DNA of 27,827 bases from Caulobacter sp. (GTDB lineage Bacteria; Pseudomonadota; Alphaproteobacteria; Caulobacterales; Caulobacteraceae): the NCBI GenBank assembly GCA_028291125.1, contig JAQGIN010000107.1, forward strand, positions 1 to 27,827, given 5' to 3'. A program made the translations under genes and the position numbers. Positions 16,718-24,434 of this stretch are shown here, piece by piece. A model generated the notes under the pieces. The model was not told where the DNA came from, did no database searches, and was given only the letters and a program-made list of their open reading frames with translations. Each line of letters opens with the position of its first letter. Position 1 is the first letter of the stretch.

Positions 16718-17753
16718 GCTTGGGAACCGCCGCCCAATAGTCGAGGTCGAGGATCACCGCCGGCGGATAGGTTCCGTCCTCGTGGTCGGGGAAGTCGTCG
16801 CAGACCCGGTCCTGGGTGGCCACCAGCCGCAGCCGCAGCGCCCCGCAGGGGCCGAGATCGGCCTTGTCGAGCACCTGGCTCCAGGCGAACACCGTGCCCC
16901 CGGCGAAGAACGGATTGACGTGCCGGCCGCCATTGATCGCCAGCACCAGGCCGGCGTTCTGCAGGCCGTTGAACGACAAGGCCTTGGCCGTGGAGATCAC
17001 CACCCCGCCATAGACCAGCCGTCGGCCGGGCGGCTCCTTCCCCCGTTCGAACTGGTTGAAATGCACCTTGGCGGTGTTCTGCCACAGCCGCGTCGCCAGC
17101 TGGGCCTCGGCCTCTTCCACCGCCATGCCGTCGACATGGTCGATGCGCTCGCCGAGCGCGTAGTCCTCGTAGGCGTGGGCCGCCCCGGCCAGGGCGAAGT
17201 CGTACTTGGCGAACGACAGGCCGGGCGGGACCACCAGGTCCCTGGCCGTCACCGCCTCGGCCAGGATCGGAACCACCGGTTCGGGGGCCGCGGCGGCCGG
17301 GTCGCGCTTGCGCACCATCACCCAGCGCACATAGGACAGCACCGCCACCCCGCGCTGGTTGACGCCGGTGGTGCGGACATGGACGACGCCGGTCCGGCGG
17401 TTGGAGTTCTCCTTCAGCCCGATCACCTCCGACACCGCCGTCAGGGTGTCGCCCGGATAGACCGGGGCCAGGAACAGGCCCTCGGCGTAGCCGAGATTGG
17501 CCACGGCGTTGAGGCTGATGTCCGCCACCGTCTTGCCGAACACGGTGTGGAAGGCGATCAGCGGATCGACCGGCGCGGCCGGCAGGCCGCACGAGCGGGC
17601 GAATTCGTCGGACGAGAACAAAGCAAAGCGTGGGCCGTAAAGGGCGGTGTAGAGGGCCACGTCGCCGGCGGTGACGGTGCGCGGGGTGGCGTGGTCGATC
17701 ACCTGGCCTGGCCGGAAGTCCTCGAAATAATTCCCCGGATCGGTCTTGCTCAT
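16710..17753 (-). CDS. MaoC family double-hotdog hydratase (mesaconyl-CoA hydratase-like)
   Basis: A 347-residue protein with two hotdog halves. The first has YFEDFRPGQVIDHATPRTVTAGDVALYTALYG and VYPGDTLTAVSEVIG; the second has KVHFNQFE, RLVYGGVVISTAKALSFNGLQ and NPFFAGGTVFAWSQV. Length and layout resemble mesaconyl-CoA hydratase (Mch), which hydrates mesaconyl-CoA to beta-methylmalyl-CoA. The ATG at 17753 is chosen because AAGGA lies 9 nt upstream; the ATG at 17759 is only 3 nt from it. The HIT gene overlaps its 3' end. A CoA-ester lyase 1.4 kb away on the other strand could take the next step. A more general enoyl-CoA hydratase role remains possible. Confidence 0.82.
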   Translation of the reverse strand: MSKTDPGNYFEDFRPGQVIDHATPRTVTAGDVALYTALYGPRFALFSSDEFARSCGLPAAPVDPLIAFHTVFGKTVADISLNAVANLGYAEGLFLAPVYPGDTLTAVSEVIGLKENSNRRTGVVHVRTTGVNQRGVAVLSYVRWVMVRKRDPAAAAPEPVVPILAEAVTARDLVVPPGLSFAKYDFALAGAAHAYEDYALGERIDHVDGMAVEEAEAQLATRLWQNTAKVHFNQFERGKEPPGRRLVYGGVVISTAKALSFNGLQNAGLVLAINGGRHVNPFFAGGTVFAWSQVLDKADLGPCGALRLRLVATQDRVCDDFPDHEDGTYPPAVILDLDYWAAVPKRG

Positions 17754-17894
17754 CCCCATGTGTCCTTTTGTACGTTGCGACTAGTTCTGCCGCAGTGCAG
17801 CGAAGGGGGGAAGAGGGCTTGAGGCTGGGCCGTTCCGGGTCTAGACCGCGCCCGAAGTTTTTCCTCAACGACAGCCTCTCGGAGACGTAACGGT

Positions 17895-18857
17895 ATGGCT
17901 CGCGCGAAGATCGCCCTCATCGGCGCCGGCATGATCGGCGGCACCCTGGCTCACATCGCGGCGCGCGAAGAGCTGGGCGACGTCATCCTGTTCGACATCG
18001 CCGAGGGCACCCCCCAGGGCAAGTCGCTCGACATCGCCGAGGCCTCGGCCGTGTTCGGCAAGGACGTCAGCCTGAAGGGCGCCAATTCCAACGCCGAGAT
18101 CGCCGGCGCCGATGTCTGCATCGTAACCGCCGGGGTGCCGCGCAAGCCGGGCATGAGCCGCGACGACCTGCTGGGCATCAATCTGAAGGTCATGAAGGCC
18201 GTCGGCGAGGGCATCAAGCAGCATGCCCCCAACGCCTTCGTCATCTGCATCACCAACCCGCTGGACGCCATGGTCTGGGCGCTGCAGCAGTTTTCGGGCC
18301 TGCCGGTCGAGAAGGTGGTCGGCATGGCCGGCGTGCTGGACTCGGCCCGCTTCGCCTACTTCCTGGCCGAGAAGACCGGCGTCTCGGTCGAGGACATCCA
18401 CGCCTGGACCCTGGGCGGCCACGGCGACGACATGGTGCCGATGGTTCGCCACTCGACGGTGGCCGGCCTGCCGCTGCCGGAAGTCGTCGCCCAGGGTTGG
18501 ATGACCCAGGACGAGCTCGACGGCATCGTCAAGCGCACCCGCGGCGGCGGCGGCGAGATCGTCGCCCTCTTGAAGACCGGCAGCGCCTTCTACGCCCCGG
18601 CCGAAAGCGCCATCGCCATGGCCACCAGCTACCTCAAGGACAAGAAGCGCGTCCTGCCCTGCGCCGCCTATCTGACCGGCCAGTATGGCCTCAGCGGCCT
18701 CTATGTCGGCGTGCCGGTGATGATCGGCGCCGCCGGCGTCGAGCGCATCGTCGAGTTCACCACCGACGCCAACGAGAAGGCGATGTTCGCCAAGTCGGTG
18801 GAGAGCGTCCAGGGCCTGATCGAGGCCTGCAAGGTCATCGAGCCGTCGCTGAAATAA
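17895..18857 (+). CDS. mdh: Malate dehydrogenase (LDH-like)
   Basis: NAD-dependent malate dehydrogenase of the TCA cycle; 320 residues, the LDH-like tetrameric class usual in alphaproteobacteria. The Rossmann motif is GAGMIGG (10-16) with D34 favouring NAD. Active-site residues seen are R83 and R89 on the mobile loop (GVPRKPGMSRDDLL), N121 (ITNPLDAM), R152 (GVLDSARF) and H176 (LGGHGDDMVP). GGAG lies about 11 nt before the ATG. It is divergent from the MaoC gene across about 140 bp. A strong intrinsic terminator follows at 18883-18910, separating it from the PhnA-like gene. Confidence 0.98.
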   Translation: MARAKIALIGAGMIGGTLAHIAAREELGDVILFDIAEGTPQGKSLDIAEASAVFGKDVSLKGANSNAEIAGADVCIVTAGVPRKPGMSRDDLLGINLKVMKAVGEGIKQHAPNAFVICITNPLDAMVWALQQFSGLPVEKVVGMAGVLDSARFAYFLAEKTGVSVEDIHAWTLGGHGDDMVPMVRHSTVAGLPLPEVVAQGWMTQDELDGIVKRTRGGGGEIVALLKTGSAFYAPAESAIAMATSYLKDKKRVLPCAAYLTGQYGLSGLYVGVPVMIGAAGVERIVEFTTDANEKAMFAKSVESVQGLIEACKVIEPSLK

Positions 18858-18882
18858 GCGGCGCTTCGATCCCAGACAGCGG

Positions 18883-18910
18883 AAGGGGCGACCTTGGTCG
18901 CCCCTTTTTT
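18883..18910 (+). terminator. Intrinsic terminator of mdh
   Basis: AAGGGGCGAC pairs with GTCGCCCCTT around a CTTG loop, followed by T6 (18905-18910). A textbook Rho-independent terminator 26 bp past the stop. Confidence 0.92.
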
Positions 18911-18928
18911 GTAACCGAGGATGCCACC

Positions 18929-19141
18929 ATGACCGTCCGCGACAGCAACGGCGCCGAACTGGTCGACGGCGACAACGTCACCCTGATCAAGGACCTCAAG
19001 GTCAAGGGCACGACCGTGACCCTGAAGCGCGGGACCCTGATCAAGGGCATCCGCCTGACCGGCGACGACGGCGAGATCGAATGCCGGGCCGAAAAGGTCC
19101 GCGACCTCGTCCTGAAGACCGAATTCGTGAAAAAGGCCTGA
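18929..19141 (+). CDS. PhnA/YjdM C-terminal-domain protein, stand-alone
   Basis: A 70-residue protein that is only the C-terminal half of PhnA/YjdM: VRDSNGAELVDGDNVTLIKDLKVKGTTVTLKRGTLIKGIRL...LVLKTEFVKKA. The N-terminal zinc ribbon found in E. coli YjdM is absent. PhnA was once named for phosphonate use, but the domain is small and SH3-like, and its function is not established. The ATG at 18929 has GAGG 9 nt upstream; an ATG at 18921 hits a stop after three codons. It begins just after the mdh terminator and ends 4 nt before the DUF1993 gene, so these two form a unit. Confidence 0.88.
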   Translation: MTVRDSNGAELVDGDNVTLIKDLKVKGTTVTLKRGTLIKGIRLTGDDGEIECRAEKVRDLVLKTEFVKKA

Positions 19142-19145
19142 CCCG

Positions 19146-19652
19146 ATGACCCTCTCCATGCACCAGGCTTCGGCCCCCGTCTTCATCCAGGGCCTGACCG
19201 GCCTGGGCGGCGTCCTCGCCAAGGCCGCGGTCCACGCCGCCGACCGCAAGATCGACCCCGCCGCCCTGCTGCAGGCGCGGCTGTATCCCGACATGTTCCC
19301 GCTGGTCCGCCAAGTCCAGCTGGCCACCGACTTCGCCAAGGGCCCGCTGGCCCGGCTGGCCGGGGTCGAGGTGCCGGCCTGGGACGACGTCGAGACCAGC
19401 TTCGAAGCGCTGATCGCCCGGGTCGAGAAGGCCGTGGCCTACGCCCGCAACTTCACCGCCGAGCAGATCGACGGCTCCGAGGACCGCGACATCGCCCTGG
19501 TGCGGCGCGGCGAGACCACGATCATCAAGGGCCGAGCCTATCTGCTGACCCAGGCCGTGCCGAACTTCTATTTCCACCTGACCACCGCCTACGCCATCCT
19601 GCGCCACAACGGCGTCGAGGTCGGCAAGCGCGACTTCCTGGGCATGGCCTAG
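19146..19652 (+). CDS. DUF1993 family protein
   Basis: A 168-residue protein matching DUF1993: VFIQGLTGLGGVLAKAAVHA, LLQARLYPDMFPLVRQVQLATDFAKG, then VPNFYFHLTTAYAILRHNGVEVGKRDFLG at the end. The family has a DinB-like four-helix bundle shape with His residues late in the chain, but its activity is unknown. No signal peptide or membrane segment. It starts 4 nt after the PhnA-like stop. Its own TAG ends at the left edge of the 91-bp hairpin element (19653), which may terminate it. Confidence 0.9.
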   Translation: MTLSMHQASAPVFIQGLTGLGGVLAKAAVHAADRKIDPAALLQARLYPDMFPLVRQVQLATDFAKGPLARLAGVEVPAWDDVETSFEALIARVEKAVAYARNFTAEQIDGSEDRDIALVRRGETTIIKGRAYLLTQAVPNFYFHLTTAYAILRHNGVEVGKRDFLGMA

Positions 19653-19743
19653 GGTCGATAGACGGGGACACACACCCACACCACGATCTTGCCTTTGCTT
19701 GCTCAGACCGTGGTGTGGGTGTGTGTCCCCGCTCCATCCATCC
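19653..19743. repeat. 91-bp hairpin element, left copy
   Basis: A perfect 23-bp stem (19663-19685 with 19709-19731) around a 23-nt loop, flanked by GGTCGATAGA on the left and CTCCATCCATCC on the right. The right copy (20928-21018) is inverted, has the same 91-bp length and the same flanks, but a different inner stem. GGGGACA ends of this sort are often seen around IS200-like/REP-associated elements; no transposase is present here. It lies between the convergent ends of the DUF1993 gene and a small minus-strand ORF. Confidence 0.85.
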
Positions 19744-19745
19744 CC

Positions 19746-19850
19746 TCACTCCCGCCGCCGGAACGCCCACACCAGGCCGGCGACGGCGGTGATCACGCCG
19801 CCCACCGCCGGCAGCACCACCGCCAACGTCCGTAACAACTCCAAGTCCAT
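19746..19850 (-). CDS. Possible 34-aa single-span membrane peptide
   Basis: A 34-residue ORF starting MDLELLRTLAVVLPAVGGV, with one clear hydrophobic segment of about 20 residues and a positively charged end (WAFRRRE), a layout typical of small bacterial membrane peptides. GAGAGG lies about 12 nt before the ATG, a weak ribosome site. A GTG directly before the ATG could also serve. The stop lies two bases from the hairpin element, which could terminate its mRNA. No family is recognised and expression is unproven. Confidence 0.4.
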   Translation of the reverse strand: MDLELLRTLAVVLPAVGGVITAVAGLVWAFRRRE

Positions 19851-19919
19851 CACCGTACTCGCCTCTCGATCCTGTCCTTCGGACAGACCCATGCCCCCGG
19901 TATGGCCGGCGCCTGCGAC

Positions 19920-19958
19920 GAGTCCGGACGTGGGCGGACTCTTTTCGTTCTGTTTTTG
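19920..19958 (+). terminator. Intrinsic terminator upstream of the ketopantoate reductase gene
   Basis: GAGTCCG (19920-19926) pairs with CGGACTC (19935-19941), followed by TTTTCGTTCTGTTTTT (19942-19957). An upstream mini-hairpin CTGTCC-TTC-GGACAG lies at 19872-19886. With no rightward gene between 19743 and 20047, this is either an attenuator in the leader of the next gene or the end of a short RNA. Confidence 0.5.
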
Positions 19959-20046
19959 TTCCGGCCTGGTCCAGCCCTCCCGCGCCCTGGCGCGGTCGCC
20001 GCCGCCGCCCGGCTATGTCGAACCGGTTTTTCACGGAGCGCTTCGC

Positions 20047-20919
20047 ATGACTTCCATCGCCGTCATCGGCCCCGGCGCGGTCGGTGGAACCGTCGCCGCC
20101 TGGCTGGCCCAGGATCCCGCCCTGTCGGTGACGGTCTGCGCCCGCACCGCCTTCGACGCCCTGAGCGTCGACACTCCGGACGGCCCGATCACCGCCACGC
20201 CGCGGGTGCTGACCGATCCGACCCAGGCGTCGCCGGTCGACTGGGTGCTGATCGCCACCAAGACCTATGACGCCGCCGGCGCCGCCGCCTGGCTGGGCGG
20301 GCTGGTGGGGCCAGACACCCGGCTGGCGGTGCTGCAGAACGGCGTCGAGCACGTGGCGCGGTTCTCGCCCTATGTCCCGGCCGCGCGGATCACCCCGGCG
20401 GTGGTCGACATTCCGGCCGAGCGCCAGGGGCCGGGCCGCATCGTCCAGCGCCGCTACGGCACGATCCTGGTTCCCGACAGCCTCGACGGCGACGCCTTCG
20501 CCGCCCTGTTCGCCGGCGGCAAGATCGCCGTCTCCACCACCCCCGACTTCAAGACCCAGGCCTGGCGCAAGCTGGGGATCAACTGCGCCGGAGCGGTCTC
20601 GGCCCTGACCCTGAAGCCGGCCGGCGTCGTCCAGCGGCCGGCGATCGCGGCGATCATGCGCGACCTGGTGGCCGAGTGCGTCGCGGTCGGCCGGGCGGAG
20701 GGGGCCGAGCTCGACGCCAGCCTGGTCGAGACGGTGATCGACGGCTACCGCGCCGCCCCGGCGGATTCGGTCAATTCGCTGCATGCCGACCGCCTGGCCG
20801 GCCGGCCGACGGAGATCGACGCCCGCAACGGCGTCATCGTCCGCCTGGGCGTTCGGCACGGGATCCAGACGCCGGTCAACGCCATGGTCGTGGCGCTGCT
20901 CGAGGCGGCGGCGGGGTAG
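20047..20919 (+). CDS. panE: 2-dehydropantoate 2-reductase-like protein (ApbA/PanE family)
   Basis: A 290-residue NADPH-dependent reductase of the ketopantoate reductase family. The N-terminal Rossmann motif is GPGAVGG (8-14); N98 in LQNGVE, K175 in WRKLGINCA, S244 in NSLHAD and E256 in TEIDARNG match the catalytic and substrate-binding positions of the E. coli enzyme (which uses K176, N98 and E256). The reaction in the pantothenate pathway is ketopantoate to pantoate; paralogues with other 2-keto acids exist, so panE is probable, not certain. The ATG has GGAG 8 nt upstream; the frame is open back to 19699, but that extension is low-complexity and crosses a terminator. The gene is bracketed by two inverted 91-bp hairpin elements. 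Confidence 0.85.
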   Translation: MTSIAVIGPGAVGGTVAAWLAQDPALSVTVCARTAFDALSVDTPDGPITATPRVLTDPTQASPVDWVLIATKTYDAAGAAAWLGGLVGPDTRLAVLQNGVEHVARFSPYVPAARITPAVVDIPAERQGPGRIVQRRYGTILVPDSLDGDAFAALFAGGKIAVSTTPDFKTQAWRKLGINCAGAVSALTLKPAGVVQRPAIAAIMRDLVAECVAVGRAEGAELDASLVETVIDGYRAAPADSVNSLHADRLAGRPTEIDARNGVIVRLGVRHGIQTPVNAMVVALLEAAAG

Positions 20920-20927
20920 GGGGTTCA

Positions 20928-21018
20928 GGATGGATGGAGCGGGGACAGGCACTCACCCCCATCGCCCGACATCTATCCCCAACGCCCTGGGGTGAGTGCC
21001 TGTCCCCGTCTATCGACC
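20928..21018. repeat. 91-bp hairpin element, right copy (inverted)
   Basis: A perfect 20-bp stem (20940-20959 with 20989-21008) around a 29-nt loop, flanked by GGATGGATGGAG and TCTATCGACC, the exact reverse complements of the flanks of the left copy (19653-19743). The first 8 bp of each stem (CGGGGACA) are identical; the inner stem is GGCACTCACCCC here and CACACCCACACC there. It lies between panE and ftsK. Confidence 0.85.
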
Positions 21019-21104
21019 TTGAATCGCAAAACCACCCCCATGGTAAACGCCCCTTAACCCTCTTGGCGCACAACGGGCCGGTTCGACGAGGTTCGGAGGG
21101 GCGT

Positions 21105-23492
21105 ATGGCGCGAGCGGCGCGGCGATCTGGGGTGGAGCTGCTGATCGAGGCGGTCCGCTACGGCTGGGCCCAGCCGTGGACGGCGCGGTTCCGCGGCGGG
21201 GTGATCACCGTCATCGGCGGCGGCCTGCTGCTGTCGGTCGCCACCTACAACGCCGCCGATCCCAGCTTCAACGCCGCGTCCGCCGGCCGCGCCAGCAACG
21301 CCCTCGGCTCGGCCGGGGCGGTCGCCGCCGACGCCATGATGCAGTCCCTGGGCCTGGGGGCCTGGGTCGCCGCCCTGCTGATGCTGATCTTCGGCCTGAC
21401 CCGCGTCACCCAGGCCGACCCGGCCGCCGCCCGCGGCCGGCTGCGGCTGCGCGCCGTGATCGGCGTCCTCGGCCTGCTGGCCCTGACCGGCCTGTTGGCC
21501 GCGCCGCGCCCGCCGCTGGCCTGGCCGCTGGCCAAGGGCCTGGGCGGCTTCTGGGGCGACGGCGTGCTGACCGGCCTGGCCGCGGTGTTCGCCTTCGCCC
21601 GCCTGCCCGCCGCCACACCGATCGCCGCCAGCCTGCTGGCGGTCGGCGCCGCCATCGCCCTCGGCTACGCCGTCGGTTTCCGCCGTTTCGACGCCGACGC
21701 GGTCGGCGCCGCCCTGCATGGCCTGTTGAATCCCAAGCCCCGCCCCGTCGCCCCGCCGCTGGCCGAGCCCGCCGCCAAGGTCCGCGCGCCGCGCAAGGCC
21801 GCCGCGACCAAGGCCGAGCGCCCCGGCGCCGAGCCGGCCTACGTCCCGCCCCGCGACGCCGACGAGGACGCCTATATCGACCCACCCGTGGCCCGGCCGC
21901 TGGCCATCGCCCAGCCCAAGGCGCCGTCCAAGGATTCCGGCCGCGAGCAGCGCGAGCAGCAGAAGGCCTTCGACTTCGTGCAGCCGGGCGGCTTCCAGTT
22001 GCCGGAGCTGGCCATGCTGGCCAAGCCCAAGCCGCGCTCGTCGGAATTCGACGAGGGCTCCTTGCGCCAGAACGCCCGCCTGCTGGAGAGCGTGCTGGCC
22101 GAGTTCGGGGTCAAGGGCCAGATCGACCAGATCCGCCCCGGCCCCGTCGTCACCATGTACGAGCTTGTGCCGGCCCCGGGGGTGAAGACCGCCCGCGTCG
22201 TGGCCCTGGCCGACGACATCGCCCGCTCGATGAGCGTCATCTCCTGCCGGGTGGCGGTGGCCCAAGGCCGCAACGCCATCGGCATCGAAATGCCCAATTC
22301 GCGCAAGGAGACGGTCTATCTGCGCGACCTGCTGTCGAGCAGCGACTACGACAAGACCAACCTGGCCCTGCCCATGGCCCTGGGCGAGACCATCGGCGGC
22401 GAGCCCTATATCGCCGACCTGGCCAAGATGCCCCACCTGCTGATCGCCGGCACCACCGGCTCGGGCAAGTCAGTGGGGGTCAACGCCATGATCCTGTCGA
22501 TCCTCTACAAGCTGCCGCCCGAGAAGTGCCGCTTCATCATGATCGACCCGAAGATGCTGGAGCTGTCGGTCTATGACGGCATCCCGCACCTGCTGGCCCC
22601 GGTGGTCACCGATCCCAAGAAGGCCATCGTCGCCCTGAAGTGGACGGTGCGGGAGATGGAGGACCGCTATCGGCGGATGTCGAAGATCGGCGTGCGCAAC
22701 GTCGCCGGCTACAACGAGAAGGCCAACGAGGCGGCCGCCAAGGGCGAGCATTTCGAGCGCACGGTGCAGACGGGCTTCGATGACGCCGGCCGGCCGATCT
22801 ACGAGACCGAGAAGATCCGCCCCGAGCCCATGCCCTATCTGGTGGTGGTGATCGACGAGGTCGCCGACCTGATGATGGTGGCCGGCAAGGACATCGAAGG
22901 GGCCGTGCAGCGCCTGGCCCAGATGGCCCGCGCCGCCGGCATCCACCTGATCATGGCCACCCAGCGGCCGTCGGTCGATGTCATCACCGGCACCATCAAG
23001 GCCAACTTCCCCACCCGGATCAGCTTCCAGGTCACCTCCAAGATCGACGCCCGCACCATTCTCGGCGAGCAGGGGGCCGAGCAGCTGCTGGGCCAGGGCG
23101 ACATGCTGTACATGGCCGGCGGCGGCCGCATCACCCGCCTGCACGGCCCGTTCGTCAGCGACGGCGAGGTCGAGGCCGTGGCCCGCTTCCTGCGCGACCA
23201 GGGCACGCCGAACTATCTCGACGAGGTCACGGCGGGCGGCGACGAGGAGCAGGAGGAGGTCATCGAGGGCGCCTTCGCCGGCGAGGGCGGGGCCAACGAC
23301 CTCTACGACCACGCCGTGGCGGTGGTGACCCGCGACCGCAAGGCCTCGACCAGCTACATCCAGCGCCGCCTGCAGATCGGCTACAACCGCGCCGCCTCGC
23401 TGATGGAACGCATGGAAAAGGAGGGCGTTGTCGGAGCCGCCAACCACGCCGGCAAGCGCGACATCCTCGCGCCGCCGCCGCCGGCCCTCTGA
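21105..23492 (+). CDS. ftsK: DNA translocase FtsK
   Basis: Septum-localised DNA pump that clears and resolves chromosome termini at division; 795 residues. About four or five membrane spans lie in residues 25-190, then a Pro/Ala-rich charged linker (about 205-300) that is short compared with E. coli. The motor has Walker A GTTGSGKS (449-456), IMIDPKMLELSVYDGIPHLL, Walker B VVVIDEVADLMM (D584/E585) and MATQRPSVDVITGTIKANFPTRISF. The gamma winged-helix domain that reads KOPS sequences is at about 731-795 (RKASTSYIQRRLQIGYNRAASLMERMEKEGVVG). The ATG at 21105 has GGAGG close upstream; the longer open frame to 20676 only shadows panE. Confidence 0.97.
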   Translation: MARAARRSGVELLIEAVRYGWAQPWTARFRGGVITVIGGGLLLSVATYNAADPSFNAASAGRASNALGSAGAVAADAMMQSLGLGAWVAALLMLIFGLTRVTQADPAAARGRLRLRAVIGVLGLLALTGLLAAPRPPLAWPLAKGLGGFWGDGVLTGLAAVFAFARLPAATPIAASLLAVGAAIALGYAVGFRRFDADAVGAALHGLLNPKPRPVAPPLAEPAAKVRAPRKAAATKAERPGAEPAYVPPRDADEDAYIDPPVARPLAIAQPKAPSKDSGREQREQQKAFDFVQPGGFQLPELAMLAKPKPRSSEFDEGSLRQNARLLESVLAEFGVKGQIDQIRPGPVVTMYELVPAPGVKTARVVALADDIARSMSVISCRVAVAQGRNAIGIEMPNSRKETVYLRDLLSSSDYDKTNLALPMALGETIGGEPYIADLAKMPHLLIAGTTGSGKSVGVNAMILSILYKLPPEKCRFIMIDPKMLELSVYDGIPHLLAPVVTDPKKAIVALKWTVREMEDRYRRMSKIGVRNVAGYNEKANEAAAKGEHFERTVQTGFDDAGRPIYETEKIRPEPMPYLVVVIDEVADLMMVAGKDIEGAVQRLAQMARAAGIHLIMATQRPSVDVITGTIKANFPTRISFQVTSKIDARTILGEQGAEQLLGQGDMLYMAGGGRITRLHGPFVSDGEVEAVARFLRDQGTPNYLDEVTAGGDEEQEEVIEGAFAGEGGANDLYDHAVAVVTRDRKASTSYIQRRLQIGYNRAASLMERMEKEGVVGAANHAGKRDILAPPPPAL

Positions 23493-23535
23493 GGTTAGTC
23501 GATTCGGAGTTCACATCCGCTCCGCTCCCCCACCC

Positions 23536-23646
23536 GCTTCCCTCGCCCCTGTGGCGAGGGCCCAGAGTTCAGCGGGCGAGCGGCGTCAGGACGAGAACCG
23601 GTGGATCGGCTGACCGATGGGCCCTCGCCACAGGGGCGAGGGAAGC
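23536..23646. repeat. Palindromic intergenic repeat, family 3
   Basis: A perfect 29-bp inverted repeat (23536-23564 with 23618-23646), core CCCTCGCC(C)CTGTGGCGAGGG, around a 53-nt centre, between ftsK and lolA. The sequences just outside (CGCTCCCCCACCC and GGGTAGGGGCG) are also roughly complementary. It occupies most of the 288-bp gap, in which I see no gene. Confidence 0.88.
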
Positions 23647-23780
23647 AAATTGGGAGATGCGGGTAGGGGCGCTTTGCGCCTGAACCTGAACGAGACTTCA
23701 TCGACGCGCCGGAAAATGGCCGCGCTATCGCCTTCCCCTCGTCGCATGCTGAAGGCAAAGGTTGCGCTCAAGGAGACCGC

Positions 23781-24416
23781 ATGACCTCGCCCACCCGCCG
23801 CTTTCTGCTCGCCCTGGCCGGCGCCGCCCTGCTGACGGCGGGCGCCGCAACCGCCGAGGCCGCGCCGCTGTCGGCGGCCGACCAGGCCCTGGTCGACAAG
23901 GCCACCGCCTATATCCAGACCCTCGGTTCGGTCGCCGGCCGCTTCACCCAGGTCGACGCCCGCGGCGTCACCACCGGCGGTCAGCTGTGGCTGCAGCGGC
24001 CGGGCAAGGCCCGCTTCGCCTATGACGGGGCCAGCGGCCTGCTGGTGGTGTCGAACGGCAACAACGTCAACATCTGGGACCCGCGGCTGAAGAGCTATGA
24101 GAGCTATCCGCTCAGCCGCACGCCGCTGGCCCTGCTGCTGGCGCGCGAGGTCCGCCTCGATCGGGGCGTGACGATCAGCGCCGTGACCCGCCGCGCCGAC
24201 GGCTTCTCGATCACCGCCGTCGACGCCAAGCGCCAGACCCTGGGCAAGATCAGCCTGGACTTCAGCGACGGGCCGGTGGCCCTGACCGGCTGGACGGTGA
24301 CCGACGTCAAGGGCGGCCAGACCCGGGTGACGCTGTCAGGCCTGCGGCCGGCCAGCGGTTTGGACAAGAAACTGTTCGTGCTGAGCGACCCGCGGCCGCG
24401 CGTCGGCAAGCCGTGA
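23781..24416 (+). CDS. lolA: Outer-membrane lipoprotein carrier protein LolA
   Basis: Periplasmic chaperone that takes lipoproteins from LolCDE to the outer membrane. The 211 residues include a signal peptide (about 1-27, ATAEAA before PLSA), the family opening LVDKATAYIQTLGSVAGRFTQVDARGVTTGGQLWLQRPGKARFAYD, then VSNGNNVNIWDPRLKSYESYPLSRTPLALLL. This is the alphaproteobacterial LolA pattern, in which the FTQ...G.L.L.RPGK.RF.Y core is kept. AAGGAG lies 5 nt before the ATG, an excellent ribosome site. It is preceded by palindromic repeat family 3 and followed by a candidate small RNA. Confidence 0.93.
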   Translation: MTSPTRRFLLALAGAALLTAGAATAEAAPLSAADQALVDKATAYIQTLGSVAGRFTQVDARGVTTGGQLWLQRPGKARFAYDGASGLLVVSNGNNVNIWDPRLKSYESYPLSRTPLALLLAREVRLDRGVTISAVTRRADGFSITAVDAKRQTLGKISLDFSDGPVALTGWTVTDVKGGQTRVTLSGLRPASGLDKKLFVLSDPRPRVGKP

Positions 24417-24417
24417 T

Positions 24418-24434
24418 TTGTGACATTCTCACAA
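24418..24434. promoter_or_regulatory. Palindromic operator-like site
   Basis: TTGTGA-CATTC-TCACAA, perfect 6-bp half-sites with a 5-bp spacer, immediately after lolA and about 62-78 bp upstream of the predicted start of the candidate RNA. It resembles a CRP/FNR-superfamily site, but a classical CRP site has TGTGA-N6-TCACA, one base wider. A GAATC (GANTC, CcrM) site follows at 24442-24446. Confidence 0.4.

Noticed and set aside
17865..18452. Minus-strand open frame opposite mdh
   Set aside because: Antisense shadow of a complete malate dehydrogenase with no recognisable motif of its own.
19699..20046. N-terminal extension of panE
   Set aside because: The extra 116 residues are low-complexity and would be read through the hairpin element and a terminator; the ATG at 20047 has a good ribosome site and starts at the Rossmann fold.
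20676..21104. N-terminal extension of ftsK
   Set aside because: It overlaps panE in another frame and crosses the right hairpin element; GGAGG precedes the ATG at 21105.
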